Below, piece after piece: positions 17,501 through 27,062 of a stretch of 64,000 nucleotides of DNA. The translations under genes were made by a program, and so were the position numbers. Source of the stretch: Olivibacter sp036959255 (lineage in GTDB: Bacteria > Bacteroidota > Bacteroidia > Sphingobacteriales > Sphingobacteriaceae); NCBI RefSeq assembly GCF_036959255.1, contig NZ_JAWMTI010000005.1, forward strand, positions 186,001 through 250,000. Reading direction: 5' to 3'. The notes beneath the pieces were generated by a model. That model was not told the DNA's origin. It searched no databases and saw only the letters and a program-made list of their open reading frames with translations. Within the stretch, counting starts at the first letter, position 1; every line of letters starts with the position of its first letter.

Positions 17501-20500
17501 GGTTGCTCTTCGAGAAGTCTACCTCGCCGGCCACGAAGGTTACCGTTACCGGACTGCCGCTGATGGCCGTGCCATCGACCGTTGCCGCGATCGTTGCCTC
17601 ACCGGCCTGCGTGCTGCTCACACGCACCACGGCCCTGCCCAGTGAATCCGTGGTCACTGTTTCCCGGCTGGTCGTGCCGTCCACGTTCGTGATATCAAAT
17701 ACCACTTCCCGGTCCGCGATCGGGTTATCGTTCGCATCCACAATGGTCGCGGTTGCTTCGTTATAATCTGTACCATCGGCGACCGCGTTGTCCCTGGTTA
17801 CCACCAATGTGCTCTTACCGTGGTCTACAGGACCTGCGATGAAGGTCACTACGGCCGGACTGCCTACCGTAATCGCTGTACCGTCCACTGTGGCCGTTAC
17901 GCTCGCCTGACCCGCTACCGTGCTCACAATAGGAACCGGTGCCTTACCGAGTGAGTCTGTCGTAACACGGACCGTCGTACTGCTGCTGTCAACATTGACG
18001 ATCGTGAACTCTACCTCACGGTTGGCTATCGGGTTATCCGCGGAATCAAGCAGTGTCGCCGTTACCTCGTTCGCGTCAACACCGTCGGCCACCGCATTGT
18101 CACGGGTTACCGATAGGTTGCTCTTCGAGAAGTCGATATCCTGACTACCAACAGTCAGTGTAGCCTCTGCCGAAATCACATCACAACCACCATCAGCAGA
18201 AACAATGACGCGATAAGTATATACAGTTCCTGCGCTATCAAATGGAACTACTACATTCAAGGTACTATCAGTCTCACCTGGAAGTGTTGTCCAAGTAGTA
18301 CCTTCTAACCGTTCCCACTGGTAGCTTAAATTACTACCTGTTGCTCCTACTTGGAAAGAAGCTGTAGAACCTGGCGCCAATGTTAAATTAGCAGGTTGCA
18401 AGGTTATTTCAGGTTTATCACCAATTGTAACAGTAATTGGAATTCTGACTCCCACATCACAGCCTTGACGAACTGCCTGCACGAAGAAGGTATATTCACC
18501 TGCCGTAAGACTATCAGGAACAGCAAAACGGAAGCCATCAGTGGTAGTCAATTCATTCCCCCCTTCATCAGCGTCAAAGATTTTATAAACTGTACAATCA
18601 TCAACCTTAGTCAATACAATAGAGTCCCCAGGGCATAATTTCAGATCGCCGTCGGGATCTACAACCGGACTAATGGTTGGCTTCAAATTGATATCGTAGA
18701 TATTCGTCGTATTACCTAGCACACTTGCAACACTACCATAACTGATGCGCACTCGATCGAAAGGTTCATTAGTTGGCGCAACAATAATAGCGGCTCTTTG
18801 ACTACTACCGAGTAAACCTAAAAGTTTAAGATTCAGTAAACCGCTATCTTCATCAAGTGGTTCACCTACAGGTGTTTCACCCAAATAACGTTGAACTACA
18901 TAACCTTTAAGCAGTTCAAGCTGCAAGATCGGATCATTCGGTACCTCCGTAACAATCCGTATCGAGTCATTCAATTGGCTTTGCGTTTTGAACGTAACCG
19001 TTAAAAAGGCTTCGTTCAATACTGCAGCTGCTCTTGAAATGACTGCAAAAGAAGTTGTGTCATTGTCTACCGCGTTCCATGGATCCGTTACCGAAGAAGT
19101 AGCACTTAAAGCACCCAAGCCAATATCCCTAACGCCATGCAATACGTCAATTACATTCGCTTTGACACCAGGCACTACCGGCTCACAATCATTGCTTGAA
19201 CTATTTTGCGTAATATAAGCTCCATATACTCTTGTATTCTGAGCTACACTCAATACCGCTGCTTGGATTACACGAATTCCTTTATAATTTTTAGGACCGT
19301 TGTTATCTGCCGGAACAAATGTATATTCCGCTACATTATCACCGACCAACAGATCCAACAAGCCGCCCTGTACGTTCTGTGGGCTACCTATTTCATTTCC
19401 GTCCGCATCCAAACCGACCACAGATACACCGGCTATAAGACCTACTGCACTTAATTCCTTACCAAACTTCACGCTTACTGGTGTACCCGCCTCCACTTCT
19501 TGTGCAAATAGAAGGTTTTGACGAACACTACCAATTCCAGCAACTCCCAGTAAAGTTCTTAAAGTAGCGTGTGTCTGCGGATTGCCATCAACCGCATTTG
19601 TTGGATTCTCCACATCGCCTGTCAGCACGGCACTCCAAGTTTGCGTATTCGCATATACACGTTCTACGAGTGGAGGACAAGCATTTTCATCATATACAGT
19701 TATCACGATGGTTGCAGACGCAGAACAACCTCCATTTGTTACCACAGCCGTATAGGTATAAACCCCCGGCGTGTTAAATGTCGGATTCAAGTTCGTTGTT
19801 ACATTACCATCATTGTCATACCAAGTCACCTGCAATCCGGCAGGGTCCGTTACAACACCAGGTATCTGAATAGCGACGCCCACTGCAGTAGAGATCGCCG
19901 CATTGCCATCTATCGTAATTCCAGGTGCCGGGTTTACTGTAATGACAAGATCAGCTGATGCTAAGCTTGTACAACCTGTATTTGGATCCGTTACAATAAC
20001 GGCATAAGTACCCGCTTCATTAACGATGAGTGTTTGTTGAGTTGCTCCTTGAATTTCAGTACCGTCTTTGTACCATTGGTTACCAGCAGTTGCACTGGAA
20101 GTCAAGGTAAGCGTCGTACCTTCACACACAGTTGTGTCCCCATCAACCAAAATCGTCGGTTGAGCTGGACGAGGACTCATTTCCACTACAAAACTTGCTG
20201 AAACAGTGCTTTCGCAGCCACCAGCATTGACAGCAATTACTGTATATTGTCCTGCAACGCTTGCCTCAATTGTTGCCCCCGTTTGGCCAGTAATTTCAAT
20301 TCCATTATTAAACCATTTATAAGAATCTGCGGTTCCACTCGCTGTCAAGGTAGTAAAACCACCCTCGCAGAACGGATTGGCTCCGGTCGCTGTAATGGTA
20401 GGTGTTTCAGGAATGGCTGATACCGTCACTGCAATCTGTGCGGGTGGATCATTAAAGCAATAACCATCACCCTGCACTACCACATAATAAGTGGTAGTTT

Positions 20501-23500
20501 CAATTGGATTCACGGTAATTGATAAGCCAGTCAGTGGATTATCCGAAAGATCGGCTGACGTATACCATTTCACTGAATTTGCACTCGGAGGTGTGGTTAA
20601 ACCAGGGAAAGTCGCTGTCAAAGTAACCTCCTCACCGGCACAAATCTGATCCATTGAGCTTGTTAAAGAAACATCTCCTGCGCTAATTGGTAAACAATCT
20701 GTTGGCATGCTATGCGTTGCCGTTTCCGATCTATCGTCCGTATCGTCTTCATTACGATAAGTAGCTGTTACACTATTATCTATGGAAGGAACCGTAGCAG
20801 GATCGATCGTATTAACACGGACTGTAAAGGTAAATGTCTGTGTTTCACCAACGGCCAATGTAGGAACACTTAGCTCCAGGTTATCTCCATTTTGCGTAAA
20901 ATCACCCGCGCTCTCAAGTGTCGTATTTTGAGGAATAGCATCCACCAAATTGACATTCGTTAAGGTCTTATTACCCGTATTGCCGACAGTAACTGTATAG
21001 GTAATAAGATCACCAGAAACCGCTTGACCGCTATTTGCACCGTCACTTGATCCTGTCAATGTCAAATCAAGATCATGAATTGGTGTTACATCCAGTGGCG
21101 TTCCTGTTGTCCCCGTCGTATCCGGTTCACTTGGATTTGCATTGTCAGTTGGTGGGAAACTTTCTGTAGGTGTTGTGATCTCATCACTTACTACAGTAGC
21201 CAAATTGCGAATAATGTCAATACCCGTTAAATCTTCTTTCACTTTCGCAGTAAATATTTGCGGAGTGGACGTTTGTCCTGCCGACAAAGTAGGTAAAGTG
21301 AAAGTAACAGTATTGGCAGCAAAAGTACCTCCTGAAATGTATTCAAGTCCGGCCGGCAGTACATCAGAAATGACCACATTGCTAAGATCTTGATTTCCAT
21401 TATTTCTTACGTAAATAGCATATTCAACGGTTTCGCCTCCACGAACGGCCGTGCTATCCGCGCTTCCATTTACTTTGTAAGCTTTCCAGGAAACTAAATT
21501 ATCAGCAGGGCTTACCGGGATCACTGTGCCGGTGCTACCTGTATCATTTGGTTCCGTTGGATTCGTATTATCAACAGGTGGGAAGCTTTCTATCGGCGTA
21601 CCTATTTCATCACTTGCCACCGTAGCCACATTCCGAATCTCTGTTATACCCGTTAAGTTCGTTTTCACTTTAACGGTGAAAGTTTGAGGAGCAGACGTTT
21701 CACCGACAGCCAAGGCAGGTAACGTAAAAATAACCGCTCCATTTTCCAAAGTTCCACCCGATACATAATCAGTTCCTACAGGAATCAGATCATTCACCCT
21801 TACATTCGTCAACGCCTGATTACCTGTATTTCGTACATAAATTGTGTATTCAATATCTTCACCGCCACTTACAGCGGTAATTGACGCATCTCCATTCACG
21901 TTATAAGCCTTCCAAGACACTAGAGAAGATAGCTGATCGACTGGAATATTCGTACCAGTCGATCCACTGGTATCCGGTTCAGAAGGATTTGTGTTATCTA
22001 CAGGAGGGAAAGTCCCCTTACCTGGATCATCAGCATCCGTTTTCACAAATGCTGTGTTAGCGATTTCAGAAACACCAGTTAAATCAGCATTTACCGTTAC
22101 CTTGAAACTTAACGTTGTAGTAGCACCAGCCGCAACGGTTACATCTTCAAATGTAACCACGCTGTCAGCGAAAACTCCTCCCGAACCATCAACGTAAGAC
22201 GTATGGGAAGGTATAGTATCCATTACAGAAAGCCCTGTCAAATCGACGGTGCCCGAATTTCTAATATGAATATTATACGTTACTTCTTCCCCTCCTTTCA
22301 CTGATGTAATAGTAGGATCCGCATCCACTACATAGCTTTTCCAAGCTACAAAACCCGCTACTGCATCACAATCCTGTTGAATATAATACAGCCTGACATT
22401 TGGAACCACTGTCACACCCACAAGGGATCTTAAACGGATCGCTATTTCATCCACTGCTACGTTCGGTGACACATTAATTTCAGGTGCAGCTCCATTATTA
22501 AACAACTGCAGTAGGTTGACATTTCCTACAACCGCATTTTCAAGCGTTTCAACATAAACCTCTTGCCCATTATTGTAACCCACTACGTCGATTCTTCCAA
22601 AGACACCGGCATCCAATGTTCCGGTACCCACAGCCATTTTAACCTTAAAGACGCTATTAGCTTCGATCTCTTTATTAAACTGGACATTTTGTTGAATAGC
22701 ACCGGCAACACTAAGTGTTCCCAAGCTGATTTCAGAATAATCACCATTATTATTATTATCGAGTACTCTATATGGATTCTGTACACCGTAATTTCCAATA
22801 CCTGTTATGCCGGCGGTTAATCCCGAACCATCAAAAGAAGTAGTAAATGCCTCCGCGCAACCTTCAAAATCAGTTTCATAGCACATACCGTAAACATTGA
22901 TACTATTATTCTGCCCTAACAGTAAAGCATCGGTATGATCTTCTATGCGTACACTTTGATAGGCCGCGTTAGGTGTAATGGCTAAATAGTATCTTCCTGC
23001 CTTATCTTGAACGATACGGATTTGATTGTTCGGATTCATTCCAGTAGTAGAGCCCGTAAACGAATCTTCGCTGGATCCTGAAACCAGCTCATTCCCACTC
23101 GCATCTTTTACAATTACATGGAAATAGTGATTACCAAGTACGACATTATTTAGGATATCTGTCAGCAATTTACCGACACTTCCCGCCAATAATGCATCCA
23201 ATAAGCCTCCTTCTGCATCGATACGAACATAAGAAGTTGTACCTGCGGCAACCGGAGCTGCATAACCGAATTCTGCATGACCTGAATATTTCGTCACCCC
23301 TGCATCTGAGCGGATCGTAGCATAACTATTATGGTTTCCATCAAACAAGTTCTGTATATCATCTGCATGTTCAGCGCTTATTAAGTTATCGGCACAAACG
23401 GGGCTACGATACGGTGGTTCCAAGAAATCCGGATCAGGGCAATCCTCGGAAATACGGCTTATTCCGTAAAATCGTATGGGTGCACTTGTATTAATGCTAG

Positions 23501-26500
23501 CCACCGATTGAAGACCAAACTGCACGCGATCATAAACAACCCCCGGTGCAATCGTCAATTGAATAATACCTCCCGAATTCAATAGACCCAAAAGATCTAA
23601 ATTATTGATCAATGCACTTTGAAGCGGCTGATTATACACCTCCTCATCGCCATTGAACAATTTTACACGATACGAACCTGCTATATCAAGATTTAAGATT
23701 CCCGGTTGATCAAGTTGAACACGTATTCTCAACGAATCGGTTGCCGCTGATTTTGTTTTGAAATAAATATTTTGATAAACCGTAGCACCTACACCTGCTA
23801 TACCCAAATTTATCGTAGAATAATTAGATGAATTTTCATCTATCACATATTGCGGGTTGAAGACCCCGCCTTTACTGATATCCAATAAATCCAAGGTAAG
23901 GCCTGAACCATCGAAAGAAGTGAAAGTTGCCTGTTCACACGGATTAAATTCAGTTTCTCTACACATACTGTAGACGTTCATGGTCGCTGTATTATTACCC
24001 CCAATCAAGGCCGCCAAACCATGTGTAATACGAACGGATTTATAAGGAACGTCGGCAGTTACCGCAATATAGAAACGACCATTCGCGTCTTTTACAACCT
24101 TTACAGCTTGATCGCTAAACCCATCTACGCTTGATGCATTAAAGATTTGATTACCAGCAGCATCCTTAAGCATCACTTCAAAATAGTGATTGCCCAATAT
24201 CAAACCACCAGTCAAATCAGCCAATGCATCACCTAAACTTCCACCTAGTAATGAATTCAACATATCATCTTCAAAATCGATACGGATGTAAGAAGTCTCT
24301 TTTGCTGGAATAGCATCTGGATAAGCTAATTCTATGTGGCTACTGAATGCTCCCAAACCAAGTGCGGTTCCTGTACCGGCATATAGGGTTGCGTACGTAT
24401 CATTCTTACCGTCGATCGTATTCAATGGGAAATTTGCATTTTCAAAACTAGCAACCGTTGTACCACAGTCCTGGTTGTTAAACGGAGGCGTTGTTACCGG
24501 CGGATCTTGTAATTCAGGATCAGGACACTCAGCACTAAAACGCTCAATACTGAACACCTGTAATGGATTATTAATAACATTTGCACTCAACAATGATTCA
24601 ATACCGATGGCTACTCGATCAAACGTTCTTCCCGGTCCAAATGGCAGTGATAATACTTGGCCCCCTTGTAATAGGTCTAGCAAATCTAGATCAGATATCA
24701 GTCCATCTCGTAAACGTTGCGAGAAAACCTCTTGATCACCGTTGAAAGCTTTCACTACGATACTTCCCAACACCTCAGCGGATAGAGCAGAGCCTCCGTC
24801 CATTTTCAATTTCACACGGAAATGATCTGTTTCAGCAGATAAACCATGAAAATCAACATATTGATAAACACTTGCAGCGAGACCGGCAGCACCTATACTA
24901 ATAGAAGAAGCTGTATTTACATCGCCATCAATTGCATTTTGCGCATCTGTTACGCCTGCTTTTCCAACACCTAACAAATCCAGTGAGATACCATTGGAAG
25001 CCGTATATGTAGCAAAGGCTTGCTCGCATGGTTCAGAACCTGTCGAAACACAAGCGTGATAAACGTTCATATTGCGTACCTCACCAAGGCCCAACAACGC
25101 ACCTAAACTTTCTGTTATACGAATACTGTTATAGTCACCATTGGGTGTAATGGCGATATAATAATGACCCAGTTTATCTTGAACAACTTTTACCCGGCCA
25201 TCTGTATCATAGAAACCGGTATTACTGGAACCACTTAGTACCGAAGCCCCGTTATTTTTCGCCTCTACGGTAAAATAATGACTTCCGAATAGAACATTAT
25301 CAAGCACCCCCCCTAACAGCTGTCCGACACTACCATCTAGCAATCCGCCCAGCACGTCATTATCAAAATCAATACGAATATAACTGGTGGTTCCCGCAGT
25401 CCTCACCTGGCTAAATCCAAGTTCAATATGACCACTGTAGGCGCCTAAACCTGCTGCAGTACCAGAGCTCGCTTCCAAAGTAGCATAACTATCGTTGTTA
25501 CCATCAACAGCGTTATAAGGGAAGTTGGCATATTCAGAAGAAATTAGGTCCGTTGCGCAGTCTTTCTGACTGAGCATATGGTCAGTTGGATTTGGAGAAA
25601 TAATCGGATTCGGATCCGGACAGGTTAATACCGGGCTATTTGCCCCCCCATAACGCTCAACACTGTAAACGCGCAACGGTGAACTAGCTAAGCTTAACCC
25701 GACCGAAGTGTTTACACCTATGGCTACACGATCGAAAGGAACACCTGGACCAAACGGTAGGGTAACAACCTCTCCGTTTCGTAGCAAGCCCAATAAATCA
25801 ACTCCATTAATTAAACCACCTTGTAATTTTTTGGAGAAAACCTGCTGATTGCCGTTGTAGGCTCGTATTTCAAAGCTACCGATTAGATTGAGGTCAAGTA
25901 GACTCCCCCCTCCAATTGCAAATTTGATTTTGAAATAATCTTGCGGGGCCGATAAGCCATTGAAATAGAAGGTTTGAAACACAGAACCCGCTACTTGCAG
26001 CGTTCCTGTACTAATGGTTGAGAAATTATTTGGATCACTGTCAACCGCATTTTGCGGATTTTGAACGACATCCGTTAAAGCAACATTCAATCCTGTCGAT
26101 TCCCCAATGCTCACGTAATTTGCAAAACCGCAGGTCAGGTCATCAAAAGTAAATGCATTATAGACGTTAAGCGTAATTTTACCTCCCACGTCGGCAAGTC
26201 CATTTGGATATTTAAGGAGTATTCTTACCGAGTTATAAACAGTCTCAGATTCCGGAGTGACAGCTATATAATAATGACCCTCTCCGTCCACTGTCAGTCT
26301 TGTATTCACATTTGCATTTACTTTCGTTCCGGGGGAAGACGCATCATTTCCTGCGCCGACATAGAGTTCAGCGGTTACACTTGAGCCGACCAATCCCAAG
26401 AGCTGGCCCAAATTGAGCGGCAACCCTGTTTGTTGCGGCGCATCAATGCGAATATAGGTTGTTGCGCCAGCGGTTCTGTTCGTAGGAAACTTTAGCTGTA

Positions 26501-26798
26501 AGAAGGCATCGCCGCCTGAGACAATCACCCCCAGCAATCCCAAGCCACGATCTGCCGTCATGACTGCAAAATCATTATCATCCGGCACGGCCGCATTGGC
26601 AATACCGGTAACACCGGCGTCCCCTGGAAGAAGGCTCAGACCTTCCGGATTCATTCTTTCTCCATTAGGTGCCCAAGTAGCATAAGATTTTGTCTGCCCA
26701 TATCCCATCTCTGCCAGACCAAATACAGCAAAGAATACCGCAATTACAGTAAATACAAAATGGGAAAAAGATTTTCTGAACGTAAAAGTTGTTTCCAT
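14565..26798 (-). CDS. Giant T9SS type B surface protein (adhesin-like)
   Basis: This 4077-residue secreted protein has a signal peptide ending near GYGQ (35). About 40-1480: four related units of about 350 residues, each with a YATL.../SYIRIDF module and a second module ending FDRVAIG. 1480-2035: four DUF11-like repeats (SWKAYxVNG, EYxIYVRNxGN). 2035-2370: Ig-like repeats with paired cysteines. 2370-2700: another N-terminal-type unit. 2700-2885: further Ig-like domains (LTLAPGSTASFQVGATGS). 2887-3500: six Big_1 (invasin-like) domains as three almost identical pairs. 3500-3895: three DUF11 repeats ending DPDDEDDTPEIPVD. 3897-3990: cadherin-like domain. 3990-4077: gliding-motility C-terminal sorting domain (FIPNAFTPNGDGKND, YIFNRWGNEVY, GTYYYLIKL). 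It should cross the outer membrane by the T9SS and act in adhesion or surface-layer building; the ligand is unknown. Confidence 0.9.
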   Translation of the reverse strand: METTFTFRKSFSHFVFTVIAVFFAVFGLAEMGYGQTKSYATWAPNGERMNPEGLSLLPGDAGVTGIANAAVPDDNDFAVMTADRGLGLLGVIVSGGDAFLQLKFPTNRTAGATTYIRIDAPQQTGLPLNLGQLLGLVGSSVTAELYVGAGNDASSPGTKVNANVNTRLTVDGEGHYYIAVTPESETVYNSVRILLKYPNGLADVGGKITLNVYNAFTFDDLTCGFANYVSIGESTGLNVALTDVVQNPQNAVDSDPNNFSTISTGTLQVAGSVFQTFYFNGLSAPQDYFKIKFAIGGGSLLDLNLIGSFEIRAYNGNQQVFSKKLQGGLINGVDLLGLLRNGEVVTLPFGPGVPFDRVAIGVNTSVGLSLASSPLRVYSVERYGGANSPVLTCPDPNPIISPNPTDHMLSQKDCATDLISSEYANFPYNAVDGNNDSYATLEASSGTAAGLGAYSGHIELGFSQVRTAGTTSYIRIDFDNDVLGGLLDGSVGQLLGGVLDNVLFGSHYFTVEAKNNGASVLSGSSNTGFYDTDGRVKVVQDKLGHYYIAITPNGDYNSIRITESLGALLGLGEVRNMNVYHACVSTGSEPCEQAFATYTASNGISLDLLGVGKAGVTDAQNAIDGDVNTASSISIGAAGLAASVYQYVDFHGLSAETDHFRVKLKMDGGSALSAEVLGSIVVKAFNGDQEVFSQRLRDGLISDLDLLDLLQGGQVLSLPFGPGRTFDRVAIGIESLLSANVINNPLQVFSIERFSAECPDPELQDPPVTTPPFNNQDCGTTVASFENANFPLNTIDGKNDTYATLYAGTGTALGLGAFSSHIELAYPDAIPAKETSYIRIDFEDDMLNSLLGGSLGDALADLTGGLILGNHYFEVMLKDAAGNQIFNASSVDGFSDQAVKVVKDANGRFYIAVTADVPYKSVRITHGLAALIGGNNTATMNVYSMCRETEFNPCEQATFTSFDGSGLTLDLLDISKGGVFNPQYVIDENSSNYSTINLGIAGVGATVYQNIYFKTKSAATDSLRIRVQLDQPGILNLDIAGSYRVKLFNGDEEVYNQPLQSALINNLDLLGLLNSGGIIQLTIAPGVVYDRVQFGLQSVASINTSAPIRFYGISRISEDCPDPDFLEPPYRSPVCADNLISAEHADDIQNLFDGNHNSYATIRSDAGVTKYSGHAEFGYAAPVAAGTTSYVRIDAEGGLLDALLAGSVGKLLTDILNNVVLGNHYFHVIVKDASGNELVSGSSEDSFTGSTTGMNPNNQIRIVQDKAGRYYLAITPNAAYQSVRIEDHTDALLLGQNNSINVYGMCYETDFEGCAEAFTTSFDGSGLTAGITGIGNYGVQNPYRVLDNNNNGDYSEISLGTLSVAGAIQQNVQFNKEIEANSVFKVKMAVGTGTLDAGVFGRIDVVGYNNGQEVYVETLENAVVGNVNLLQLFNNGAAPEINVSPNVAVDEIAIRLRSLVGVTVVPNVRLYYIQQDCDAVAGFVAWKSYVVDADPTITSVKGGEEVTYNIHIRNSGTVDLTGLSVMDTIPSHTSYVDGSGGVFADSVVTFEDVTVAAGATTTLSFKVTVNADLTGVSEIANTAFVKTDADDPGKGTFPPVDNTNPSEPDTSGSTGTNIPVDQLSSLVSWKAYNVNGDASITAVSGGEDIEYTIYVRNTGNQALTNVRVNDLIPVGTDYVSGGTLENGAVIFTLPALAVGETSAPQTFTVKVKTNLTGITEIRNVATVASDEIGTPIESFPPVDNTNPTEPNDTGSTGTVIPVSPADNLVSWKAYKVNGSADSTAVRGGETVEYAIYVRNNGNQDLSNVVISDVLPAGLEYISGGTFAANTVTFTLPTLSAGQTSTPQIFTAKVKEDLTGIDIIRNLATVVSDEITTPTESFPPTDNANPSEPDTTGTTGTPLDVTPIHDLDLTLTGSSDGANSGQAVSGDLITYTVTVGNTGNKTLTNVNLVDAIPQNTTLESAGDFTQNGDNLELSVPTLAVGETQTFTFTVRVNTIDPATVPSIDNSVTATYRNEDDTDDRSETATHSMPTDCLPISAGDVSLTSSMDQICAGEEVTLTATFPGLTTPPSANSVKWYTSADLSDNPLTGLSITVNPIETTTYYVVVQGDGYCFNDPPAQIAVTVSAIPETPTITATGANPFCEGGFTTLTASGTADSYKWFNNGIEITGQTGATIEASVAGQYTVIAVNAGGCESTVSASFVVEMSPRPAQPTILVDGDTTVCEGTTLTLTSSATAGNQWYKDGTEIQGATQQTLIVNEAGTYAVIVTDPNTGCTSLASADLVITVNPAPGITIDGNAAISTAVGVAIQIPGVVTDPAGLQVTWYDNDGNVTTNLNPTFNTPGVYTYTAVVTNGGCSASATIVITVYDENACPPLVERVYANTQTWSAVLTGDVENPTNAVDGNPQTHATLRTLLGVAGIGSVRQNLLFAQEVEAGTPVSVKFGKELSAVGLIAGVSVVGLDADGNEIGSPQNVQGGLLDLLVGDNVAEYTFVPADNNGPKNYKGIRVIQAAVLSVAQNTRVYGAYITQNSSSNDCEPVVPGVKANVIDVLHGVRDIGLGALSATSSVTDPWNAVDNDTTSFAVISRAAAVLNEAFLTVTFKTQSQLNDSIRIVTEVPNDPILQLELLKGYVVQRYLGETPVGEPLDEDSGLLNLKLLGLLGSSQRAAIIVAPTNEPFDRVRISYGSVASVLGNTTNIYDINLKPTISPVVDPDGDLKLCPGDSIVLTKVDDCTVYKIFDADEGGNELTTTDGFRFAVPDSLTAGEYTFFVQAVRQGCDVGVRIPITVTIGDKPEITLQPANLTLAPGSTASFQVGATGSNLSYQWERLEGTTWTTLPGETDSTLNVVVPFDSAGTVYTYRVIVSADGGCDVISAEATLTVGSQDIDFSKSNLSVTRDNAVADGVDANEVTATLLDSADNPIANREVEFTIVNVDSSSTTVRVTTDSLGKAPVPIVSTVAGQASVTATVDGTAITVGSPAVVTFIAGPVDHGKSTLVVTRDNAVADGTDYNEATATIVDANDNPIADREVVFDITNVDGTTSRETVTTDSLGRAVVRVSSTQAGEATIAATVDGTAISGSPVTVTFVAGEVDFSKSNLSVTRDNAVADGVDANEVTATLLDSADNPIANREVEFTIVNVDSSSTTVRVTTDSLGKAPVPIVSTVAGQASVTATVDGTAITVGSPAVVTFIAGPVDHGKSTLVVTRDNAVADGTDYNEATATIVDANDNPIADREVVFDITNVDGTTSRETVTTDSLGRAVVRVSSTQAGEATIAATVDGTAISGSPVTVTFVAGEVDFSKSNLSVTRDNAVADGVDANEVTATLLDSADNPIANREVEFTIVNVDSSSTTVRVTTDSLGKAPVPIVSTVAGQASVTATVDGTAITVGSPAVVTFIAGPADHGKRTLVVTRDNAVADGTDYNEATATIVDANDNPIADREVVFDITNVDGTTSQETVTTDSLGRAVVRVSSTQAGEATIAATVDGTAISGSPVTVTFVRPYNLSVTKVADQASVRAGESTTFTVTITNEGPTAIPSGKVISLTERPGDGVSITGYEVTSGNGTINGAGNTPTVTTTASIPANGTIVVKVTALVAVDAPATITNGISVWGPDKPTTEDPDDEDDTPEIPVDRDAALSITKVADQNRVIAGTSTSFTITITNNGPAEIASGKVINLTERPGTGVSVTGYEVTSGNGTVNGNGTAATVTTSSVIPVNGTIIVKVIATVAADAPATITNGISVWGPDKPTTEDPDDEDDTPEIPVDYVSNVSIVKVADQERVQAGESTTFTVTITNNGPSDILSGKVINIAELPSEGLSITGYEVTSGNGTASGNGNTATITTNTKVAKGGTITMKVTGLVDAEAPTVISNGIQVWGPDKPTTQDPDDEDQTPEIPVDYQLPEAVDDEAETTSATPVTINVLSNDKATRWPLNVASVEIVNAPQNGKVAVNPDGTVTYTSDKGYVGTDRFTYTVKDEKGNVSNAATVMVNVLPNPLFIPNAFTPNGDGKNDQFEIMGIEGYDRVELYIFNRWGNEVYNNPNYNNNWDGQNLNEGTYYYLIKLIKEDKVETQKGWVLLKRQ
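16300..18138 (-). repeat. Three tandem 615-bp repeats encoding Big_1 domain pairs
   Basis: Three consecutive 615-bp (205-codon) units inside the giant gene, with boundaries near 17523 and 16908. Each encodes a 103-residue A domain (VDFSKSNLSVTRDNAVADGV...) and a 102-residue B domain. The copies differ by only about three residues, all in the copy nearest the C-terminus (GPADHGKRT for GPVDHGKST; TTSQET for TTSRET), and otherwise by scattered silent changes. The block is visibly richer in G+C than the rest of the gene: a sampled 60-base line at 16321 is about two-thirds G+C, while one at 23761 is about one-third. Both borders are sharp. Confidence 0.9.
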
Positions 26799-27030
26799 AC
26801 AACAGCTATTAAGTAGAATGTCTATTTGAAAGAATAGTTCTAATTCAGCCGTTGCTTATAATTTAAATTAGCGACACGAAAAGATAAATTAGGTTTACCA
26901 TCGCGCCAATGTTTCAATCTTAAAGCAAAAACAATAAATTAGTGAACTATTCGTTGTATAAATGGCGGGTAATTTTGTGATATAAATACACACATACATT
27001 ACCCATTATTATCGCACAATAATTGTCATG

Positions 27031-27060
27031 CAAATGTATTCTACCGCAGCGAAGAATCAG
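27031..27060 (-). promoter_or_regulatory. Candidate promoter of the giant surface protein
   Basis: On the minus strand TACATTTG (27038-27031) fits TAnnTTTG. The -33 element is weak (CTG at 27060-27058, 19-base spacer). Start of transcription would be near 27024, leaving a leader of about 225 bases. The 29-bp repeat array begins 3 bases upstream of the -33 element, as expected for an activator-dependent promoter. Confidence 0.4.
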
Positions 27061-27062
27061 CC

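Noticed and set aside
16690..17766. Identical 153-codon open frames on the plus strand across the 615-bp repeats
   Set aside because: They are antisense shadows of the GC-rich repeats in the giant gene and recur only because the DNA repeats; no initiation signals.
22583..22798. Minus-strand 71-codon frame inside the giant gene
   Set aside because: It is in another phase of the same strand as the continuous 4077-codon frame and is a shadow.
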